DNA of 64,000 nt, taken from Mycobacterium simulans (GTDB taxonomy: Bacteria; Actinomycetota; Actinomycetes; Mycobacteriales; Mycobacteriaceae). The notes below the pieces were generated by a model. The model searched no databases. It saw only the letters and a list, made by a program, of their open reading frames with translations, and was not told the DNA's origin. Within the stretch, counting starts at the first letter, position 1. Every line of letters begins with the position of its first letter. Shown in pieces: positions 60,181 to 64,000 of the stretch. A program made the translations under genes and the position numbers. The stretch spans positions 789,169 through 853,168 of the forward strand of contig NZ_OCVX01000007.1 of assembly GCF_900232995.1 (NCBI RefSeq). The letters run 5' to 3'.

Positions 60181-61791
60181 GTGTCACTTCTAGTCGTGGC
60201 TCCCGACTGGCTGGTGTCGGCCGCATCGGACCTTGAGAGCCTGGGTTCGGCGCTGAATGCGGCGAATGCGGCAGCTGCCGTTCCGACCACTGGACTTGCG
60301 GCTGCTGCCGGTGATGAAGTATCGGTCGCGCTGGCGGCGCTCTTTGCCGGGTTCGGTAAGGAGTATCAGGCTCTCAGCGTCCAGATCAGCGGGTTCCATC
60401 AACAGTTTGTACAGTCGCTGAACTCGGCGGTTGTGTCGTATCAGGCCACCGAAGCGGCCGTCACGGCGCCGTTGCGGGCCGTTGAGCAAAACGTCCTGGG
60501 CGCGGTCAATGCACCCACTGAGGCGTTGCTCGGGCGCCCACTGATCGGCAACGGAGCCGACGGGACGGCCGCCAGCCCGAATGGGGGCGCTGGCGGGCTG
60601 CTGTATGGCAATGGCGGCAACGGCTATTCGCAGACGAACCCTGGGGTGACCGGCGGGTTTGGTGGCCCGGCAGGTTTGATCGGCAACGGGGGAGCCGGGG
60701 GCGCGGGAGGAATGGGCGCGACCGGCGGCAACGGCGGTACCGGTGGGTGGCTGTGGGGCAACGGCGGAGTCGGCGGGGAAGGAGGCGGGTCCTTTGCCAC
60801 CGGCGGCAACGGCGGGCTGGGTGGTGCGGCGGGTCTGATCGGCTCGGGTGGGACCGGCGGCGCCGGTGGCGTCGGCGCCGGTGGGATTCGCGGCTATGGC
60901 GGCGCGGGTGGCCGCGCCGGTTGGTTGGCGGGCGCCCCCGGGACAAGTGGTACCGGGTGGGACGGCAGAACCGTTCGGATGGACGTGTACGCCGAGACCG
61001 AGCCGGTGGTACACCTGTCCGTCAACGGCGGGCCGAGCATTCCGTCGCTCGTTGACACCGGATCCGAGGGCCTGGTCATCACGCCCGCCGCCCTCGGCGG
61101 CCCGTTGGGCGTTCTGCGCCTGGGCTTACCGGTGTCGTTTGGGATCAGCGGGTACAGCGGGGGGTTGACCTATATCTTCGCCACCTATAACGCGCCGGTC
61201 GACTTCGGGAACGGCATCGTTACCGCCGGGACCCCGGTCAACGTGGTCTTGCTGTCCTTCCCGCAAACCTTCGAGGGATACTTTGCGCCCGCCGGCGTAA
61301 CCAGTGTCTTGGGTCTCGGGCCAAACGCCGTGGGCCCTGGGCCGAGCAGTCCGGTCACAGCGTTGGGCGGCGATCTCAATCAGGGCGTCCTGATCGACCA
61401 GCCCGGCCGCGAGTTGCAGTTCGGCCCCAACACGGGAACGGAAAGAGTCGCGGTTTCCGGAGCGCCCATCAGCACCGTGCATGTAAAGATCGGGGACGGG
61501 CCGCTCCAACCCGTCACGGCGATTATTGATTCCGGGGGCGTGACCGGAACCATGCCGTCATATCTATTGAATGGCCAGACTTCCGGAAGCTTGCCAGCGA
61601 ATACCCTCATTACCGTGTACGCCAGCGACGGTGTGACAGAGCTGTACCACTACACGACGTCCGCGGGCTACAGCCCAATTGTCACGACGGGCAGCACAAT
61701 GAATACCGGAAACAAGCCCTTCGAGCTGCAACCGATCTATATCAGCTACTCACCGGGCGGAGTTGGGACAACGATCTTCAACAACCCGTGA
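60181..61791 (+). CDS. PE_PGRS protein with aspartic-protease domain (PecA type)
   Basis: A 536-residue protein. The PE domain is at about residues 1-95 (LLVVAPDWLVSAASDLESLG; YQATE type VII signal near 87-91). A short PGRS stretch spans about 120-255. The C-terminal pepsin-like domain has catalytic LVDTGSEG (Asp292) and AIIDSGGVTG (Asp450). This is the layout of PE_PGRS16/PE_PGRS35-type proteins, of which M. marinum PecA is the described protease that trims PE_PGRS proteins at the cell surface. Both catalytic Asp residues are present, so it is probably active. GTG start. Confidence 0.92.
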   Translation: MSLLVVAPDWLVSAASDLESLGSALNAANAAAAVPTTGLAAAAGDEVSVALAALFAGFGKEYQALSVQISGFHQQFVQSLNSAVVSYQATEAAVTAPLRAVEQNVLGAVNAPTEALLGRPLIGNGADGTAASPNGGAGGLLYGNGGNGYSQTNPGVTGGFGGPAGLIGNGGAGGAGGMGATGGNGGTGGWLWGNGGVGGEGGGSFATGGNGGLGGAAGLIGSGGTGGAGGVGAGGIRGYGGAGGRAGWLAGAPGTSGTGWDGRTVRMDVYAETEPVVHLSVNGGPSIPSLVDTGSEGLVITPAALGGPLGVLRLGLPVSFGISGYSGGLTYIFATYNAPVDFGNGIVTAGTPVNVVLLSFPQTFEGYFAPAGVTSVLGLGPNAVGPGPSSPVTALGGDLNQGVLIDQPGRELQFGPNTGTERVAVSGAPISTVHVKIGDGPLQPVTAIIDSGGVTGTMPSYLLNGQTSGSLPANTLITVYASDGVTELYHYTTSAGYSPIVTTGSTMNTGNKPFELQPIYISYSPGGVGTTIFNNP

Positions 61792-61804
61792 GCTGCTGCC
61801 CCGC

Positions 61805-62467
61805 TCAATCGCGTTGCGGCCCTTGACCGAGCTTGTTAGCCGCGAATGTCGCTGCCTGGCTTGTCATCCCGGATTGAATGTACGAAACGTGCGCCATGAT
61901 GTTCCCGCCTCCGGTGCAAATCGGATCGTCGGGAGCGCACAAGCTAAGGGTCTTGGAGCTGAATTGCGGGCTGATTGTCGGCAGCGGCTGGCCGCCCCAC
62001 AACATGCGCGAGAATCCACTGGATGGCTCGCCGAAGAGCGCGACAGCGGCGACGTGATCCGCCACCGGGGCGGGCAGCGCTGCGCTGGCCAAATCGATCA
62101 CGGTCGCGCCCTGTGAATACCCCCCAAGGACGAACTTCGTGTTCGGGCAGCTGGCCGCGGTGGCCTGGATGTAGGCGCTCGCGTCATCGGAGCCGGTTGT
62201 CGCGCTGTTGTGGTAATCGTCGTTCGCTGGGTAATTGACCGCGTAGACCCCGACCGTCCGGCCAACAACCTGCGAACTCAGCGAGTCGACAAACGCCTCG
62301 CCGACGTTGCCAAGACCCGGCTCTTGATGGGTACCTCGAGCAAAAACCACTGCGACGTCGGAACATGCATCAGCTGAGGCAACGGGACTGACAGCGGGCG
62401 CGCTCACGAGCGCCCCAGCTATCACTGCGGCGACGCCGATGATGCGGACAAGGCTGCATGAAATCAT
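61805..62467 (-). CDS. cfp21: Cutinase, Cfp21-like
   Basis: About 220 residues with a signal peptide (VRIIGVAAVIAGALVSAPA). Cutinase motifs are AVVFARGTHQEPGLGNVGEA, nucleophile GGYSQGATVIDLA, LCAPDDPICTGGG (Asp, disulfides) and NIMAHVSYIQSG (His). It is close to M. tuberculosis Cfp21 (Rv1984c, 217 aa), a secreted esterase and T-cell antigen. The ATG at 62467 matches the Cfp21 N-terminus. It is convergent with the PE_PGRS protease gene. Confidence 0.9.
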   Translation of the reverse strand: MISCSLVRIIGVAAVIAGALVSAPAVSPVASADACSDVAVVFARGTHQEPGLGNVGEAFVDSLSSQVVGRTVGVYAVNYPANDDYHNSATTGSDDASAYIQATAASCPNTKFVLGGYSQGATVIDLASAALPAPVADHVAAVALFGEPSSGFSRMLWGGQPLPTISPQFSSKTLSLCAPDDPICTGGGNIMAHVSYIQSGMTSQAATFAANKLGQGPQRD

Positions 62468-62842
62468 CTGCACATGCTGACATACCGACAACGACCGCTG
62501 CCGGGCGCCCGTGCGGGGATCAGCGTCCACAACATACGAAAGGGAAAGGGACCGTACCCTTTCCCACTCGCGAGATATGGGAATAGGGCACGGGGAGGCT
62601 AACACCGGGGTGTCGGTGCAGTTGTTCGGTGGCCATGATCGCAGAAACTCCTTGAACTACAGCACTTCTGAGCTTCCCAGCATGGGGAGCCGCGCAAACG
62701 ATTCGCCGCACTGTGGCAACGGTTGCCGCCGCGGGGCATTGCGAGGTCGCCATCATGAAGTCGCCATCATCGAGTTCGGCGATGCTCGTCGCGTCGTTAC
62801 CGACAATGTCCCATCGGTGCAGCCGCCTCATATGCTCCGGAC
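62468..62842. other. Divergent intergenic region with 9-bp hairpin
   Basis: No gene supported in 375 bp. GGGAAAGGG (62542-62550) and CCCTTTCCC (62557-62565) form a perfect hairpin with a six-base loop. TCGCCATCAT occurs twice, 14 bp apart (62747-62756, 62761-62770), just upstream of the PfkB gene. Confidence 0.6.
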
Positions 62843-63799
62843 ATGGAGAAGGCAGACCGCGTCATAACCCAAGTCGAGATCGCTGTCGTAGGTGTGCATG
62901 TCCTGGACACCCACGTCATTGGAATCACGTCCATTCCCGAAGGCTCGCAGGGCCAGCTCGTCGAGACGATCAAGATTTCCCCTGCGGGGACCGCGGGCGG
63001 CACTGCCGTCGTACTGAGTCGGCTTGGAGCCACGGTCCATTCCTTCGGTGCCATCGGCACCGACGCGATGGGCGACACCCTACTGGCGATGCTCAGCCTA
63101 GAAGGCGTCGACGTCGGTGGTCTGATTCGGACCTCGGCGAGCCAGACATCGGCATCAGTCATCCCGGTGCGCCCCAATGGCGAGCGCCCCGCCTGGCACT
63201 GCGTGGGCGCCAACGCCGTATTCACTCTCGACGACCTCGACCTTGACGAGCTCATTCGGTCGTCGCACCTGCATCTGGGTGGTCCCGAGTTCCTCGGCGG
63301 TCCGGCGGCCAGCGAGCTGCTTGAGTGCGCAAAGGCCAACGGGCTCAGCACATCCGTTGATATTCTTGCCGCCGGGGATCCCGGGTTACTGCAGTGGATT
63401 GCTGATGCCCTGCCCCACACCGACTACCTGTTGCCCAATGACGAGCAAGTGTTGGGCTTCACTGGGGCCCCTGACCTTCTTACCGGTGCCCAATATCTAC
63501 TGGGCGCGGGCCCCGCATGCTTGGCGGTGACGCAGGGCAGCAAAGGTGCGCTGATCGTTTCGAATGAGGAAACGTTCGAAGTGCCCGCGTTCGCGGTAGA
63601 TGTGGTCGATACCACCGGTTGCGGTGACGCGTTCTCGGCCGGATTCATCCTCGGCCGTGCGCTGGGACGCAGCCTTTCGGAAGCGGCTCGACTCGGATGC
63701 GCGACCGCGGCACAAGTTGCCGGCGGAATCGGAACCGACGCTGGAACATACGACCTCGACGCGGTCGACGCGTTCATTCACCGCGGCGACACCCGTTAA
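62843..63799 (+). CDS. PfkB-family carbohydrate kinase
   Basis: A 318-residue ribokinase-fold enzyme. PfkB signature 2 is DTTGCGDAFSAGF near residues 254-266 with the catalytic Asp, and the anion hole is in the same segment. SPAGTAGGTAVVLSRLGATV is the family's N-terminal sugar-binding signature. It phosphorylates a sugar or nucleoside; which one cannot be told. ATG start. The following gene is convergent and incomplete at the window edge. Confidence 0.9.
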   Translation: MEKADRVITQVEIAVVGVHVLDTHVIGITSIPEGSQGQLVETIKISPAGTAGGTAVVLSRLGATVHSFGAIGTDAMGDTLLAMLSLEGVDVGGLIRTSASQTSASVIPVRPNGERPAWHCVGANAVFTLDDLDLDELIRSSHLHLGGPEFLGGPAASELLECAKANGLSTSVDILAAGDPGLLQWIADALPHTDYLLPNDEQVLGFTGAPDLLTGAQYLLGAGPACLAVTQGSKGALIVSNEETFEVPAFAVDVVDTTGCGDAFSAGFILGRALGRSLSEAARLGCATAAQVAGGIGTDAGTYDLDAVDAFIHRGDTR

Positions 63800-63819
63800 G
63801 CAGGGTTGCTGTACGAGGC

Positions 63820-64000
63820 TTAGCTTGCCAGTTCACCGATTCGGCCGGCGATGACATCGTCCCAATCATCGAGCCGCGAGAGAAAAAACGCCTCGGCCTC
63901 ATCGAAGGTGATGTCCGGGTTAGGGCCGATCAGGCCTGCGACATCCTCGTATACGCGCGAGGCCTCCGGATCAACGAAATCCCATTGGCCGAGCGGCCAT
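63820..64000 (-). CDS. Hypothetical protein, C-terminal part (5' end outside window)
   Basis: The frame is open from the window edge to a TAA at 63822-63820 and encodes the last 59 residues of an acidic protein (WDFVDPEASRVYEDVAGLIG, then SRLDDWDDVIAGRIGELAS). It is rich in Asp/Glu and helical, with no known motif. No function can be suggested. Confidence 0.6.
   Translation of the reverse strand, partial: WPLGQWDFVDPEASRVYEDVAGLIGPNPDITFDEAEAFFLSRLDDWDDVIAGRIGELAS

Noticed and set aside
1..64000. tRNA, rRNA, CRISPR, prophage or toxin-antitoxin loci
   Set aside because: None could be identified by reading; no cloverleaf, repeat array, phage module or antitoxin pair was supported.

Overview
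The window is GC-rich DNA from a slow-growing, pathogen-type Mycobacterium outside or close to the M. tuberculosis complex. The evidence is the presence of PE, PPE, PPE-MPTR and PE_PGRS genes, a mycolic-acid cyclopropane synthase, a furA-katG pair with a GTG-initiated katG, a Cfp21-like cutinase, and a near-colinear copy of the M. tuberculosis Rv0081-Rv0087 cluster. No rRNA, tRNA, CRISPR array or prophage was seen. Comparisons with M. tuberculosis are from memory, not from a search.

Layout. (1) 1-9.1 kb: the 3' part of a PE_PGRS gene, an epimerase/GH29 fucosidase operon, an epoxide-hydrolase-like gene, two exported sensor-domain proteins, DJ-1/GlxA genes and small conserved genes. (2) 9.1-16.9 kb: an AtsD-type arylsulfatase, a small secreted cysteine-motif protein, an RNase Z-like enzyme, and a NarL-type regulator separated from a NarL-type histidine kinase by a PE/PPE pair. 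(3) 17.0-19.3 kb: a decayed IS200/IS605-type element with divergent frameshifted tnpA and tnpB; an internally deleted relative lies at 40.8-41.0 kb. (4) 19.3-28.3 kb: an accessory oxidative/catabolic region with a haloalkane-dehalogenase-like protein, TetR, MDR reductase, Rieske oxygenase, CYP125-type P450, PaaX-type regulator and methyltransferase. (5) 28.3-34.7 kb: an NRPS remnant, a flavin monooxygenase behind a palindromic operator, a GH16 enzyme and a second PE/PPE pair. (6) 34.7-42.9 kb: cutinase, TetR, acyltransferase, GDPD, a DUF1906 protein, a permease and cyclopropane synthase. (7) 43.0-53.3 kb: katG-furA, then an ArsR regulator and a six-gene membrane complex. The complex is built like a group 4 hydrogenase, but its large subunit lacks the Ni-Fe cysteines. 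(8) 53.3-57.1 kb: a glycosyltransferase/methyltransferase/alpha-barrel cassette with a well-formed promoter and operator, and a convergent second methyltransferase. (9) 57.6-64 kb: PPE-MPTR, a PE_PGRS protein with an aspartic-protease domain, a Cfp21-like cutinase, a PfkB kinase and a partial gene.

How the parts fit. The best-supported functional units are: peroxide defence (furA-katG, apparently leaderless promoter); an energy-converting-hydrogenase-related complex under an ArsR repressor; a P450/Rieske operon read away from a divergent PaaX gene; a TetR-controlled envelope-lipid operon; and the uncharacterised sugar-transfer cassette. The strongest candidates for undescribed biology are the cassette at 53.3-57.2 kb, the non-hydrogenase Hyc-like complex, and the IS605 element with its candidate guide-RNA end.
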